A stretch of 64,000 bases of DNA from Saccharopolyspora shandongensis (GTDB taxonomy: Bacteria > Actinomycetota > Actinomycetes > Mycobacteriales > Pseudonocardiaceae). The translations under genes and the position numbers were made by a program. The notes under the pieces are model-generated. The model had not been told where the DNA came from. It ran no database searches and saw nothing but the letters and a program-made list of their open reading frames with translations. The stretch is from contig NZ_FNOK01000045.1 of the NCBI RefSeq assembly GCF_900106995.1, positions 16,831 through 80,830 on the forward strand, read 5' to 3'. How positions within the stretch are numbered: the first letter of the stretch is position 1; each line of letters starts with the position of its first letter. Below, one piece after another: positions 26,787-36,012 of the stretch.

Positions 26787-27745
26787 CGCCGCACCAGGTC
26801 AACGAGCGCTTTCTCAGTCTCAGCCAGCAGTTCGGCGACGTGCGGGCCGTCCAGGTCGGGGTCGGGGGAGTTGTCGCCCACCACGGAGAGGACCTGTTCG
26901 TCGGTGGTGCAGGTGGTCAGCGTCCGGCTGAGCTTGTCGAGCACCATCGGGTGGGTGCGGGAAGGGGCAGCCCAGTACGTCACGATCCCCGGTCCTGGGA
27001 GTTGTCCTGCCCCGTATCCCAGTTCGGCCAGGGTTGGTACTTCGGCGAGGTAATCGGGTCGGTGGTCGGCGGTCACTGCGAGTACTCGGACCTCTCCGGA
27101 GCGGATCGCCTTCACGACGGGCTTTCCGCTGGGTGCGACTAGGAGGTCGTAGTCGCCGTGGGCGAGCCCGCGTTGACCTTCGCCGAGGCTGCCGTAAGCG
27201 ATCTGGTCCGCCTTGAGCCCGTAGTTGTCCACTAGTCCCTTGACGTTGAGGCCCGAGGATGTCGCCGGCCCCGAGGTTGCGACCACTACGTGATCGTCGG
27301 CGCTGATGAGCTGGCTCAGCGAGGTGATCGGACTGGTCGGGGAGACGAGGAGGACCGACGGAGTGGTGCTCGTGGCGCCAATCGGCACCAGTGATTTCGC
27401 GTTGTAACCGGCGTCCGGGGTGAGCATCGGAGCGATCACACCGGTGCTGGTGGTGGCCTGCGCCAGCGTGTAGCCGTCGGGTTTGGCGCGGATGACTTCG
27501 TTCATGCCGATCGTGCCGTTGCCGCCGCCGCGGTTTTCCACCAGAACAGACTGACCAAGTTTCGTTTCGACGCACTTGCCGTAGAGCCTGGCCAAGGTGT
27601 CATTCGACGATCCCGCTGGAAACGGGCTGATGAGTCGAATGCTGCGGCTTGGGTAGTCCTCCGGGTTCCCGGTGGATTCTTGCGCACATGCGGCCAACAG
27701 CATCGCAGCTGCACCGACCGCCAGCGCCGTTGCTGGCCTGCTCAT
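26783..27745 (-). CDS. tctC: Bug-family solute-binding lipoprotein TctC
   Basis: Start is the ATG ending at 27745, with AGAGG nearby; it gives a lipoprotein signal with lipobox LLAAC (residues ~17-21). The mature part has YPSRSIRLISPFPAGSSNDT, NRGGGNGTIGMNEV and PDGYTLAQATTSTG, typical of Bug/TctC receptors that bind carboxylates outside the membrane. The ligand cannot be read from sequence. It is the first gene of the tctCBA operon. No regulator is adjacent. Confidence 0.9.
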   Translation of the reverse strand: MSRPATALAVGAAAMLLAACAQESTGNPEDYPSRSIRLISPFPAGSSNDTLARLYGKCVETKLGQSVLVENRGGGNGTIGMNEVIRAKPDGYTLAQATTSTGVIAPMLTPDAGYNAKSLVPIGATSTTPSVLLVSPTSPITSLSQLISADDHVVVATSGPATSSGLNVKGLVDNYGLKADQIAYGSLGEGQRGLAHGDYDLLVAPSGKPVVKAIRSGEVRVLAVTADHRPDYLAEVPTLAELGYGAGQLPGPGIVTYWAAPSRTHPMVLDKLSRTLTTCTTDEQVLSVVGDNSPDPDLDGPHVAELLAETEKALVDLVRR

Positions 27746-27980
27746 GATGTCCTCTCGAAGACTGGAGATCCTGACCGCGGATCGTTCATGCCGGGATTCG
27801 TATGCCGAGAGTGCGCGAGCAGTGTTGTCAGGCGAGTCGAAGGAAGTCAACTATCGCGGCGATACCCTGCCGATCGCCGATGAACAAGATCGGCGATCAC
27901 GATGTGAGCCGCACCGGATTTCCTTCGGTTTCTCTGTTCTCGCAGCGAGCTGTCTCTTGTGGACTGTGTTTTGGGAACAA

Positions 27981-28013
27981 GGGGTCGCAGGTCCAAATCC
28001 TGTCGTCCCAACA
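27981..28013 (+). other. tRNA 3'-end fragment (possible attachment site)
   Basis: GCAGG-TCCAAAT-CCTGT forms a complete T arm (27987-28003), followed by CGTCCCA as the 3' half of an acceptor stem. No matching 5' half (TGGGACG) occurs ~70 bp upstream, so this is only the tRNA 3' end, as left by site-specific integration into a tRNA gene. The isotype cannot be told. Confidence 0.55.
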
Positions 28014-28023
28014 GAGTGACAGG

Positions 28024-28063
28024 CCCGCTGACCAGTACGTGAGTGCTGGTCAGCGGGACTTTT
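28024..28063 (+). terminator. Strong intrinsic terminator
   Basis: CCCGCTGACCAG (28024-28035) pairs perfectly with CTGGTCAGCGGG (28046-28057) around a 10-base loop, followed by ACTTTT. It directly follows the tRNA 3' end and probably was the terminator of that tRNA gene. Confidence 0.85.
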
Positions 28064-28210
28064 GAACGTCGCCGATCGGTAAACGTAGACGTACTGATCG
28101 AGGACGATGACCGAAGGCGACGGATGGCTCTCAGTGGTGCCGTTGGGGTGCACCCGACGCGACAGATGTGTCGCAGGCGTGGGGCCCACTTGGATGTACC
28201 GAGGTAACGA

Positions 28211-28786
28211 TCACTCCGCTGATCTGGGGTTTTTGCGCTGGTTGGCCCTGAAGCGCGCTTTCTTCTGACGATTCCCGCACGTGTTCATGTCACACCATTT
28301 GCGGGTGCGACTTTGGCTGGTGTCGAAGAAGGCGGCTTGGCAGGTTGGTGATGCGCACAGGGCCAATTTTCCGTCTCGTTCGCCTGCGATGATGCTGATC
28401 GCGTCGGCGGCGATCACGCTGAGGGCATCCTCCACGCAGGAAGCCGAGCTGAGCCGCCATCGCCGCTTGCCCTCGGGCGTCAGGATAGCCGCGGCCCGAC
28501 CCTGAGCGCTGCAGTCATTGATGACTTGGACAGCGGACGCAGGGAGAGCGTCCTGGATCGCGGCCGCTGTCGCGGCGGCGTGAATCGACTCCCTCAGTTC
28601 CCGGGCGAGGTCGAGCTGGGCAGTGGTGCAGGAGTCCACGGCGAGGCCGCTCACTGCCAGCCAGTCGATGAGTCGGTGCGGCGTGGGAATGCGCTCCACA
28701 GCGTCGCCACGACGCTCCGTCAGTGTCGCCGTGAAGCTGGTCGCTAGCACGTTACCGAGGCGAAAGTCGGGGAACTCGGCACGCAT
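28211..28786 (-). CDS. CGNR zinc-finger / ABATE-domain regulator
   Basis: A 191-residue protein with an N-terminal ABATE domain (LGNVLATSFTATLTERRG, RLIDWLAVSGLAV) and a C-terminal CGNR zinc finger, CASPTCQAAFFDTS followed by KWCDMNTCGNRQKKARFRAN; the last cysteine lies in the name-giving C-G-N-R. Such proteins are stress-related DNA-binding regulators of unknown ligand. It is divergent from the epoxide hydrolase gene 82 bp away and may control it. Confidence 0.88.
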   Translation of the reverse strand: MRAEFPDFRLGNVLATSFTATLTERRGDAVERIPTPHRLIDWLAVSGLAVDSCTTAQLDLARELRESIHAAATAAAIQDALPASAVQVINDCSAQGRAAAILTPEGKRRWRLSSASCVEDALSVIAADAISIIAGERDGKLALCASPTCQAAFFDTSQSRTRKWCDMNTCGNRQKKARFRANQRKNPRSAE

Positions 28787-28868
28787 GGAACCACCTTAGC
28801 AGGTTGCACGAAGGCAAGGAGGTCTGCTAGAACCGTCTAAGCCGGTTCCACGATGGCCAGGAGGTCTC

Positions 28869-30041
28869 ATGCCCCGTCTGACCAGCGACGTGCAAGCATT
28901 TGAAGCCCGCGCAACTGACGCTGACCTCGACGATCTGCGCGCGCGACTGGCCGCCGCGCGGCTGCCGGAGGCTGAGACGGTCTATCGCGCCGCGCCCGAC
29001 CCTCGCCGATGGGAACAGGGCGTTCCTCTCGCCGACCTCGTCGATGTCGTGAACTACTGGCGCACCGGGTACAACTGGCGGTCGTTCGAAGAGCGCCTCA
29101 ACCGCATCGGCCAGTTCCGCACGACCATTGATGATCTGGGAATCCACTTCTTGCACCGCCGATCCGCGCGCGCAGATGCCACTCCGCTGATCTTGACGCA
29201 CGGCTGGCCGGGCAGCATTGCTGAGTTCATCGATGTAGTAGACGAGCTAGCAGATCCGAAAGATGCAGACGCGCCGGCGTTCCACGTCGTGGTCCCGTCG
29301 CTACCAGGCTTTGGTTACAGCGACAAGCCGGCCACCACCGGGTGGGGAACCGAAAAGATCGCGGCCGCATGGGTGGAACTGATGGGAAGGCTCGGCTACA
29401 GCAAGTTCGCAGCCCACGGCGGCGACTGGGGAGGTAATATCACCACGGTTCTCGGCGGCAGGTTCCCGGCGCACGTTCTCGGCATCCACACAACGTTCGC
29501 GGAGGGACCGCCCGGGTTGACAACGGACGGGCTGACGGCGGTCGAGCGCAAGTGGGCCGAGGAAACCCGCGATTTCTGGCGCCACCGCGCGGCGTACGCG
29601 AAGCAGCAGGCGACCCGACCGCAGACCATCGGCTATTCGCTCGTCGACTCACCGGTCGGGCTTCTTGCCTGGATCCTTGACAAGTTCGCCGAGTGGACAG
29701 ACACCGAAGATAGCCCGTTCGAGACGATTTCCAGAGACCGCGTTCTTGACGACGTCACCCTGTATTGGCTGACGCGGACCGGCGCATCGTCGGCCCGCAT
29801 CTACTACGAAAGCCACAACTCGCTGGATCCCGAACTCCGGGTCGACGTCCCGGCAGCGATCAGCATGTATCCCCGCGACATCGAGAAGTGTCCGCGCGCC
29901 TGGGCACAGGAGCGGTACCGGCAGATCGTCCGATGGAGGTCTCCCGAAATCGGGGGACATTTCCCGTCGCTGGAGGTTCCCGAGTATTTCGTCAAAGATC
30001 TGCAAGAGGGCCTCGCGGCAGTGCTGGCCGCTAATCGGTGA
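28869..30041 (+). CDS. Epoxide hydrolase (alpha/beta-hydrolase with EHN domain)
   Basis: A 390-residue microsomal-type epoxide hydrolase. The N-terminal EHN domain (DLDDLRARLAAARLPEAETV, NYWRTGYNWRSFEERLN) precedes the hydrolase core with the oxyanion loop THGWPGS, the nucleophile Asp in HGGDWGG, and a late histidine in EIGGHFPSLEVPE. A GGAGG sits before the ATG. The family opens epoxides to diols; the substrate is unknown. A diol dehydratase lies 7 kb to the left but there is no direct link. Intact full length. Confidence 0.9.
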   Translation: MPRLTSDVQAFEARATDADLDDLRARLAAARLPEAETVYRAAPDPRRWEQGVPLADLVDVVNYWRTGYNWRSFEERLNRIGQFRTTIDDLGIHFLHRRSARADATPLILTHGWPGSIAEFIDVVDELADPKDADAPAFHVVVPSLPGFGYSDKPATTGWGTEKIAAAWVELMGRLGYSKFAAHGGDWGGNITTVLGGRFPAHVLGIHTTFAEGPPGLTTDGLTAVERKWAEETRDFWRHRAAYAKQQATRPQTIGYSLVDSPVGLLAWILDKFAEWTDTEDSPFETISRDRVLDDVTLYWLTRTGASSARIYYESHNSLDPELRVDVPAAISMYPRDIEKCPRAWAQERYRQIVRWRSPEIGGHFPSLEVPEYFVKDLQEGLAAVLAANR

Positions 30042-30418
30042 ACGCGGCTGGGTGCCGGCGCTCGATCACCGCCTGATCCGGCTCAAGGCGTTGCCCGACG
30101 GCTTCCAGACCGAGTTCGTCGAGACGGCAGAACGTGGTCGGACAGGGCGCGGCGAAGATGGCGTGGAGCATGTCGAGATCTTTCGGATGGCAGACCTCGA
30201 CGCCTAGCCGCCAACACCCCCGACTACACCCTCAACTGCGAAGAGCCTTTGCGGCACATTGTGGATCTTGCCGGATCGCTTCGGTGGTCGACTCATCGTC
30301 GTGACCATGCCGCGACGATACGGCGGATCGTCGTCGACCTAATTGATCATTGCGGACGGGCCTTGGTCAGCGTCCTCGACATGGTCGAGGCGATCGCCCC
30401 GCCCTGGCGGGTCCGGGT
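30042..30418. other. Intergenic stretch with a possible gene tail
   Basis: A plus-strand frame from 30061 to a TAG at 30207 reads HRLIRLKALPDGFQTEFVE and EHVEIFRMADLDA, faintly like the end of a SnoaL/NTF2-fold protein, without a start. A CCCGCC/GGCGGG hairpin at 30398-30411 lies just beyond the aspA stop and may help end that transcript. Nothing else is seen. Confidence 0.3.
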
Positions 30419-31867
30419 TTAGGCGACGGGACTGGTGCTACGGCTCGACTGGCCGGTGAGGTTCTCCGGGCGCAGCAAGTCGTCCAGCTGATGTCGGTCC
30501 AGTTGGCCGTGTCGCAACACGAGGTCGTACACGCTCTCCCCGGATTCCAGGGCTTGTTGCGCGATCCTGGTCGCCACGTCGTATCCGAGGATGGGATTCA
30601 AGACCGTGACTAGGCCGATCGAGTATTCGACCGTTCGGCGGAGATGTTCGCGATTGGCGCTAATGCCGCATATGCAGCGATCGGCCAGTGTTTGGCAGGC
30701 GACGGCGAGATGTTCGATGCTCTGGAAGAGGCTGTGCATGATGATCGGTTCGAATGCGTTGAGCTGCAGCTGGCCACCTTCGGCAGCGAGGCTGATGGTG
30801 ACGTCGTTTCCGATGACCTCGTAGGCGATCTGGTTGACGACTTCGGGGATTACCGGGTTCACCTTGCCGGGCATGATGCTGGACCCGGCCTGGACCGGTG
30901 GCAGGCTGATCTCGGTGAGTCCGGCGCGTGGACCGGACGACAGCAGTCGAAGGTCGTTGCAGATTTTGGAGAGCTTGACCGAGACTCGCTTGAGCACACC
31001 GGAGAGCTGGACGAAGGCGCCGGCGTCTTGTGTTGCCTCGACCAGGTCGGCCGCAGTCACGAGATCGATCCCGGTGGCGGCGGCCAAGTGGTCACGTACC
31101 CGACGGGCATATTCCGGAGGGGCCGTGATGCCAGTCCCGATCGCAGTTGCGCCCAGGTTGATTTCCCGAATCAGCGTGCGAGCCTCGGCTACCCGGTCGA
31201 TGTCCTCGCTGAGCATGACCGCGTACGTTGCGAACTCCTGGCCCAAGGTCATCGGCACGGCGTCCTGCAGTTGGGTGCGCCCCATCTTGAGCACGTCGGC
31301 GAACTCATCAGCCTTGTCCGCGAAGGCTTGCCGTAGGACGGTCATGCTGTCAAGCAGTCGCCCGATCGCGAAGTAGGCTGCCACCTTGATCGCGGTGGGG
31401 TACACGTCGTTGGTGCTTTGGCTTCGGTTCACGTCCTCGAGGGGATGCAGGTACGCGTACTCCCCGCGCTGATGCCCTAGCTTTTCCAGCGCGCGGTTGG
31501 CAATGACCTCATTGGCGTTCATGTTTGTGGAGGTTCCCGCGCCGCCCTGGATGACGTCGACCACGAACTGGTCGTGGAACTGGCCGGTCCGGATCTCGTC
31601 ACAGGCGTCGCTGATCGCCTTGGCCTTATCAGCGGCAAGCACACCGAGGTCGGAGTTAGCGCGAGCCGCGGCCTGCTTGACGCATGCGAGCGCGACCACC
31701 AGATCTGGGTAAGTCGAGATCGGAATGCGGCTGATGGCAAAGTTCTCGCACGCTCGCAGCGTGTGCACGCCCCAGTACGCCGATGCCGGTACGGCGCGGT
31801 CGCCGATCAGGTCGTGTTCGAGTCGGGTGGCACCGGTCTCGGATCGCGAGGGGTCGAGGGCGGTCAC
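30419..31867 (-). CDS. aspA: Aspartate ammonia-lyase
   Basis: A 482-residue fumarase/aspartase superfamily enzyme. Landmarks are QGGAGTSTNMNANEVIANRA, HPLEDVNRSQSTNDVYPTA, the TQLQDAVPMTLGQEF helix and the signature GSSIMPGKVNPVIPE with the mobile-loop serine. The GKVNPV loop and overall length fit aspartase better than fumarase. It deaminates L-aspartate to fumarate. It is the third gene of a minus-strand operon, 29 bp after the ureohydrolase, which suggests that aspartate is the product of the upstream step. Confidence 0.9.
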   Translation of the reverse strand: MTALDPSRSETGATRLEHDLIGDRAVPASAYWGVHTLRACENFAISRIPISTYPDLVVALACVKQAAARANSDLGVLAADKAKAISDACDEIRTGQFHDQFVVDVIQGGAGTSTNMNANEVIANRALEKLGHQRGEYAYLHPLEDVNRSQSTNDVYPTAIKVAAYFAIGRLLDSMTVLRQAFADKADEFADVLKMGRTQLQDAVPMTLGQEFATYAVMLSEDIDRVAEARTLIREINLGATAIGTGITAPPEYARRVRDHLAAATGIDLVTAADLVEATQDAGAFVQLSGVLKRVSVKLSKICNDLRLLSSGPRAGLTEISLPPVQAGSSIMPGKVNPVIPEVVNQIAYEVIGNDVTISLAAEGGQLQLNAFEPIIMHSLFQSIEHLAVACQTLADRCICGISANREHLRRTVEYSIGLVTVLNPILGYDVATRIAQQALESGESVYDLVLRHGQLDRHQLDDLLRPENLTGQSSRSTSPVA

Positions 31868-31896
31868 GGGAACCTCCAGGGTTGGTGGCAGCGGCC

Positions 31897-32898
31897 TCAG
31901 CGAGCCAGCGGTTCTTCGTGCGTTCGGTCGTTGCGCTGCAGGTATGGCGCACTGTCGGCGACCCGTGCCATGAACTCCAAAGCGAGTTGAGCCCCGAGTA
32001 GCGACGTGTTGTTGGAACGTACGTCGATCATCGGGTTTATCTCGACGATGTCGAATCCGATGACGTTGGTGTGCCGGGCGATCGCAAAGAGGGTCTGCTT
32101 GAGCTCCTCGTAGGCGAACCCATCAGGTTCGGCAGACGCGCAGCCCGGAACGAGCGGCATATCCAGCACATCGATGTCCATGCTGACGTAAACCGCGGCA
32201 CCGGACGGAATCTTGTCCAGCACCCGCTCCATACCGTGCCTCCGGAACTGCTTCATCGTGATCACGTCGTTGCCGTTGCGCTTGGCGTCTGACAGGTCGT
32301 CCTGGCTCATCCGCATGCTCCGCATCCCGACCTGAACCATCTGACCGACGTGCGGCAGTGACGACATCTTCCGGATGGGGCTGCCGTTGCCGTACTCGGC
32401 GCCGTGCACGAACGGGCGGAAGTCGAGGTGCGCATCGAAATGCAGCAGGACGACCGGCTGCTCATACGCCCGGACCACCCCCCAGGAGATCGCGTGGTCA
32501 CCACCGAACACCACGGGCAGCGCGCCGGCATCGAGGATCTTGCGCACAGACCGCGTGACGTTGTTCATGGTCTGCTCGGGGTTGGTGTACACGACATCGA
32601 CATCGCCGCAGTCGACGATTCGGTTGTTCTTGGTCTCGTGGACCAAGTAGCGGCGGTCCTCGTCGAGATCGTAGTAACCGCCATGCCGCTGGGTCGGACC
32701 GTACTCGGCATAACGCACCGACATCTCCCGGATCTGGCGCGGTGCCATGCGTGCTCCGGGGTACCACGGTGATCCCTCATCGCTGGGCACGCCCAGGATC
32801 GCGATATCGGCGTCGAGTTCGTCGAGGTCGGTAGCGATCGGAGCGCGCAGGTAAGAAGGGATGCCGACGAATGGCAGGTTGAGCTTGGGCTCGGACAT
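31897..32898 (-). CDS. Ureohydrolase (agmatinase/guanidino-acid hydrolase family)
   Basis: A 333-residue arginase-fold enzyme with the binuclear manganese ligands in FGGDHAISWG, LHFDAHLDFR and SMDIDVLDMPLVPG. The family splits a guanidino group into urea and an amine. Substrate-loop sequences (HGAEYGNGSPIRKMSSLP, CASAEPDG) are not decisive between agmatinase, guanidinobutyrase, guanidinopropionase and others. Flanked by an anion-type MFS transporter and aspartate ammonia-lyase in one operon, so N-amidino-aspartate (guanidinosuccinate) is a reasonable guess. Confidence 0.87.
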   Translation of the reverse strand: MSEPKLNLPFVGIPSYLRAPIATDLDELDADIAILGVPSDEGSPWYPGARMAPRQIREMSVRYAEYGPTQRHGGYYDLDEDRRYLVHETKNNRIVDCGDVDVVYTNPEQTMNNVTRSVRKILDAGALPVVFGGDHAISWGVVRAYEQPVVLLHFDAHLDFRPFVHGAEYGNGSPIRKMSSLPHVGQMVQVGMRSMRMSQDDLSDAKRNGNDVITMKQFRRHGMERVLDKIPSGAAVYVSMDIDVLDMPLVPGCASAEPDGFAYEELKQTLFAIARHTNVIGFDIVEINPMIDVRSNNTSLLGAQLALEFMARVADSAPYLQRNDRTHEEPLAR

Positions 32899-32941
32899 GC
32901 TTGATATTCCTTAGATTGTCGAGTGGATTAGTTGCTGATGG

Positions 32942-34285
32942 TCAGGGCGCTGTTGCCGTAGTAGAGCTTTTGACCTCGAGCGGCGCGATCTCGCCGACGA
33001 CGAAGATGTACACAAGGCAGCCGAGCAGCGCGACCGCACCAGCGACGATCAGTCCGATGACGAACGACCCGGTCGATCCGTAGATCAGCCCGATCAGGAC
33101 GGGACTCACGACCCCGGCCAGGTTGGACACCGCGTTCTGGATGCCTTGGATCGAGGACGCCCACGAGCGAGCAGCTCGTGGTGCGATATCCGCTGGCAGC
33201 GTGACGATGCTCGACGTCGCGAAGGTGACACCCCCGAATGACACGGAGAGCAGCAGAAGCGCCACCGTGCTGCTCTCCACCACGGCTGCGAGGCCGATCA
33301 GCGAAGACACGAGCATTCCCCCGACAATGCAGGACTTACGGGCGAAGGTCAGCGAGTGCCCGCGACGCACGAGTGCGTCCGATGCCCAGCCGCCGACGAA
33401 GTTCCCGATGAAAGCCACGATCGCAGGAACTGTGCCGAGCAAGCCCAGTTTGAGGAGCGAGAACCCGCGTTCATCAACCAGGTACGAGGGGAACCACGTG
33501 ATGAAGAAGTAGATGACGAAGGACTGGCAGGAGAACCCGAGCGCCATTCCCCACACCGTGCGGTAGCGGAAGAGGTCGCGCCAGCGTAGTTGCGGCGCGT
33601 TCTGGTCAGGATCGGTGTCGGCGGCCGTGTGCTGGAACTGCCCGGCCTCGATGTGGGCCAACTCGGCGGCGTTCACTTTGGGGTGCCGGCGCGGGTCGCG
33701 GTACATCTTCAGCCAGAACGCGACCCAGATCAATCCCAGCAGGCCGGTCACGAGAAACGAGCCACGCCAGCCCAGCCACGCGATCAACGCCGTGACCAGA
33801 GGTGTCGCGAGCAATGTGCCGCCGCGCGCACCGCTGTCGTAGATACCGGATGCCGTGCCGCGCTCGTGGCTGGGGAACCACCGCTCGACCAACTTCGTGC
33901 ACGCGGGGAAGGCGGCGGCCTCACCAACTCCGAGCATCATCCGGAGTCCGATGAGCGAACCCGCACCGCGGACGAACATGGTCGCCGCCGTGCACACGGA
34001 CCACCATGCCACGGCTGCGGCGTACATGATCCGACTGCCGAATCGGTCGACCATCCATCCCATCGGGATCTGGAAAAGGGAGTAGGTCCAGAAGAAGGAG
34101 CCCAAGATCAACCCGGTCAGCGCGGGATCGATGTTCAGTTCCTTGGTCATGTACGGCATGGCGACCGACAAGTTCGCCCTGTCGACGTAAGCAATGGTCA
34201 AACCGGCGAATGCCAGCCACGCCATCACCCATCTGACTCGTGTGCGCCGCTGGCTTCGTTGCTCCGCGGCCGCTTTCGCAGTCAT
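32942..34285 (-). CDS. MFS transporter, anion:cation symporter type
   Basis: About 447 residues with 12 membrane helices; start is the ATG ending at 34285 (MTAKAAAEQRSQRRTRVRW) with AAGGGC upstream, since earlier codons lack membrane-protein character. ACS-family marks are AYVDRANLSVAMPYM, FFWTYSLFQIPMGWMVDRFG and LGVGEAAAFPACTKLVERWF. Members import organic acids and other anions. First gene of the operon with the ureohydrolase (43 bp) and aspartase, divergent from the FCD regulator. Confidence 0.9.
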   Translation of the reverse strand: MTAKAAAEQRSQRRTRVRWVMAWLAFAGLTIAYVDRANLSVAMPYMTKELNIDPALTGLILGSFFWTYSLFQIPMGWMVDRFGSRIMYAAAVAWWSVCTAATMFVRGAGSLIGLRMMLGVGEAAAFPACTKLVERWFPSHERGTASGIYDSGARGGTLLATPLVTALIAWLGWRGSFLVTGLLGLIWVAFWLKMYRDPRRHPKVNAAELAHIEAGQFQHTAADTDPDQNAPQLRWRDLFRYRTVWGMALGFSCQSFVIYFFITWFPSYLVDERGFSLLKLGLLGTVPAIVAFIGNFVGGWASDALVRRGHSLTFARKSCIVGGMLVSSLIGLAAVVESSTVALLLLSVSFGGVTFATSSIVTLPADIAPRAARSWASSIQGIQNAVSNLAGVVSPVLIGLIYGSTGSFVIGLIVAGAVALLGCLVYIFVVGEIAPLEVKSSTTATAP

Positions 34286-34440
34286 GTTCGATTGCCCTTC
34301 GCGCTCAGCAGACAAGGGACACCTCGGGGTCTCCGGGAGGTCGGCGGTTAATCCAGCTTCGAGGCTCGTAGGCCGTGGGGTCATCGACCGATCGCCGGCG
34401 ACTGGAGCGCCACGCAGCAAGAGTGCATCTTCGGCAGATG

Positions 34441-34458
34441 CCTGTCAATATTGACAGG
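34441..34458. promoter_or_regulatory. Perfect 18-bp palindrome, likely FCD-regulator operator
   Basis: CCTGTCAATATTGACAGG is a perfect palindrome between the divergent MFS operon and the regulator gene, and a further half-site TTGACAG occurs at 34490-34496. Size and position fit a dimeric repressor controlling both sides. Confidence 0.65.
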
Positions 34459-34562
34459 CCACTGTCGTTAGTGATCGCGATGCGGAAGATTTGACAGAAC
34501 GAGGCCGATCGCTCGATCATGTGGGCACGAGACTTCTGCCTACGAAGGAGCACGACCGACCC

Positions 34563-35324
34563 ATGCCGCGCTGGCTAGACGACGGAGTGGCCGACGCGAT
34601 CCTGACCGCCATCGACGAAGCCGACGGACCGGTCGGGGCACGACAGGTCCGCATCGGACTCGCCGGACGGGGGCACCAACTCTCGGAGTCGAGCATCGCC
34701 CGCCGGCTACGGGATCTCGATGCCCAAGGCCTCACCCAACCGGTCGGGTCTAAAGGTCGGACTGTGACCGCCCGCGGCGCGGAAGTCGTTCGTCGTTCCC
34801 GCCGCACCGCCAGTGGAGCCGACCTTGCGGCCGCCACCGAGATCAAAACAGCCGAGGATCTACTGAACCTGCTCAGGGCACGCCGAGCAATCGAGCCGGA
34901 AGCCCTGCGCGACGCCACCCGGAACACCACGCCAGCTCACGTCGAGCAGTTGCGCGGGATCGTTGAAGCACATCGTCAACAGCTGGCAGCCAGCGAGGCA
35001 GTCCCTCGCGATGTCGCGCTGCGCTTTCATCGTGAGGCGACGACACCAACGCAGAACCCGCTCGTGCAAGCGATGCTGAGAATCGTCCTCGACAACACCC
35101 TCGATCGCGTCGAAGAAGCACTCGACGTCATCCTTGAAGCCCACCACCACGCTGACATCAGCGTCTCCGAGCACGAGGCAATAGTCGATGCCATCGCAGA
35201 CGGCGACGAAGAACGTGCAAGCGAGCTGATGCGCGCGCACCTCGACCGACTACTCAACGAGGTGGAGAAGTTCCTCGTCATGCACGACTCAGGCCTGGTC
35301 GAACGCATGCTCCGGCGCCGCTGA
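34563..35324 (+). CDS. FCD-domain transcriptional regulator with a winged-helix N-terminus
   Basis: Start taken at the ATG at 34563 (MPRWLDDGVADAILTAIDEA); AGGAG lies rather far upstream. Residues ~1-75 form a winged helix resembling RNase R/NrpR-type N-termini (GARQVRIGLAGRGHQLSESS, RRLRDLDAQGLTQPVGSKGR) instead of the usual GntR fold. Residues ~100-250 are an FCD ligand domain (LRARRAIEPEALRDATRN, FHREATTPTQNPLVQAML, HEAIVDAIADGDEERASELM). FCD domains bind organic acids through a metal held by Asp/His. Divergent from the guanidino-acid operon, which it probably represses. Confidence 0.85.
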   Translation: MPRWLDDGVADAILTAIDEADGPVGARQVRIGLAGRGHQLSESSIARRLRDLDAQGLTQPVGSKGRTVTARGAEVVRRSRRTASGADLAAATEIKTAEDLLNLLRARRAIEPEALRDATRNTTPAHVEQLRGIVEAHRQQLAASEAVPRDVALRFHREATTPTQNPLVQAMLRIVLDNTLDRVEEALDVILEAHHHADISVSEHEAIVDAIADGDEERASELMRAHLDRLLNEVEKFLVMHDSGLVERMLRRR

Positions 35325-35329
35325 ACCAA

Positions 35330-36000
35330 GAACTCCGATCGGCACCTCCGTTACGTTTTCGGCTCTGATCAAGAATCCTGATCGGTGTCAAGCCCCTCAA
35401 ACCGTAGAGACCTGAGTTGTGGGGATCTTGAGGTTTGTGATCGCGTCGCGCGCTGCGGCGGGTCTCGATCCAGGACACGATCGCCAGATGCAGTTCCTCG
35501 CGGGTGCGCCACCGCCTGGTGTCGAGAACGTTCTTTTGCAGCAAGGAAAGAGCGATTCCATCGCGGCGTTGTCCCCACACGCGCCGACCCTGCCCATGGA
35601 TCCGGCCAGCTGGTGGCGGCGCAGTAGTCGCCGGAACTTCTTCGACCGGAACTGGCTACCGCGATCCGAGCGGACGATCATGCCGCGCGGGTTCCGGAGT
35701 GCGATGGCGTTGCGTAACGCCGCGACGGCGAGTGAGGACTTCATCCGGTGGCTGATCGAGTAGCCGACGATGCGGTTGGAGTAGCAGTTCTTGACCGCAC
35801 ACAAGGGATCCGGGTTTTTCACGGAGGTCGCGAGTATCCCGATGGGCGTGTCGTGCGGTATCGCCAAGATCAGGTACTGGCCGGCGTGACATCACCTCGG
35901 GTGGCCGCTGTCCACGGCGGGCGGGCTTCTTCATGTGGCGAATGCGTGCCTTGGCGGAACTCCGCCATCGTCAGCCGATCATCCGGCCGGATCGCGATGT
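35330..36000 (-). pseudogene. IS3-family transposase remnant
   Basis: Minus-strand pieces read LAIPHDTPIGILATSVKNPD, SNRIVGYSISHRMKSSLAVA, RSDRGSQFRSKKFRRLLRRH and MGRVGACGDNAAMESLF, the DDE core of an IS3-type OrfB. A frameshift after MESLF moves the tail (QKNVLDTRRWRTREELHLAI) to another frame, and the N-terminal orfA part is gone. No inverted repeats could be fixed. Confidence 0.8.
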
Positions 36001-36012
36001 TAGAACACCCGC

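Noticed and set aside
24772..26802. A 676-codon open frame that would extend tctA upstream.
   Set aside because: Its first ~170 codons overlap tctB in another frame and show arginine-rich shadow composition; the ATG ending at 26289 fits the family start.
27935..28013. A complete tRNA gene.
   Set aside because: Only the T arm and 3' acceptor half are present; no 5' acceptor, D arm or seven-base anticodon loop can be folded upstream.
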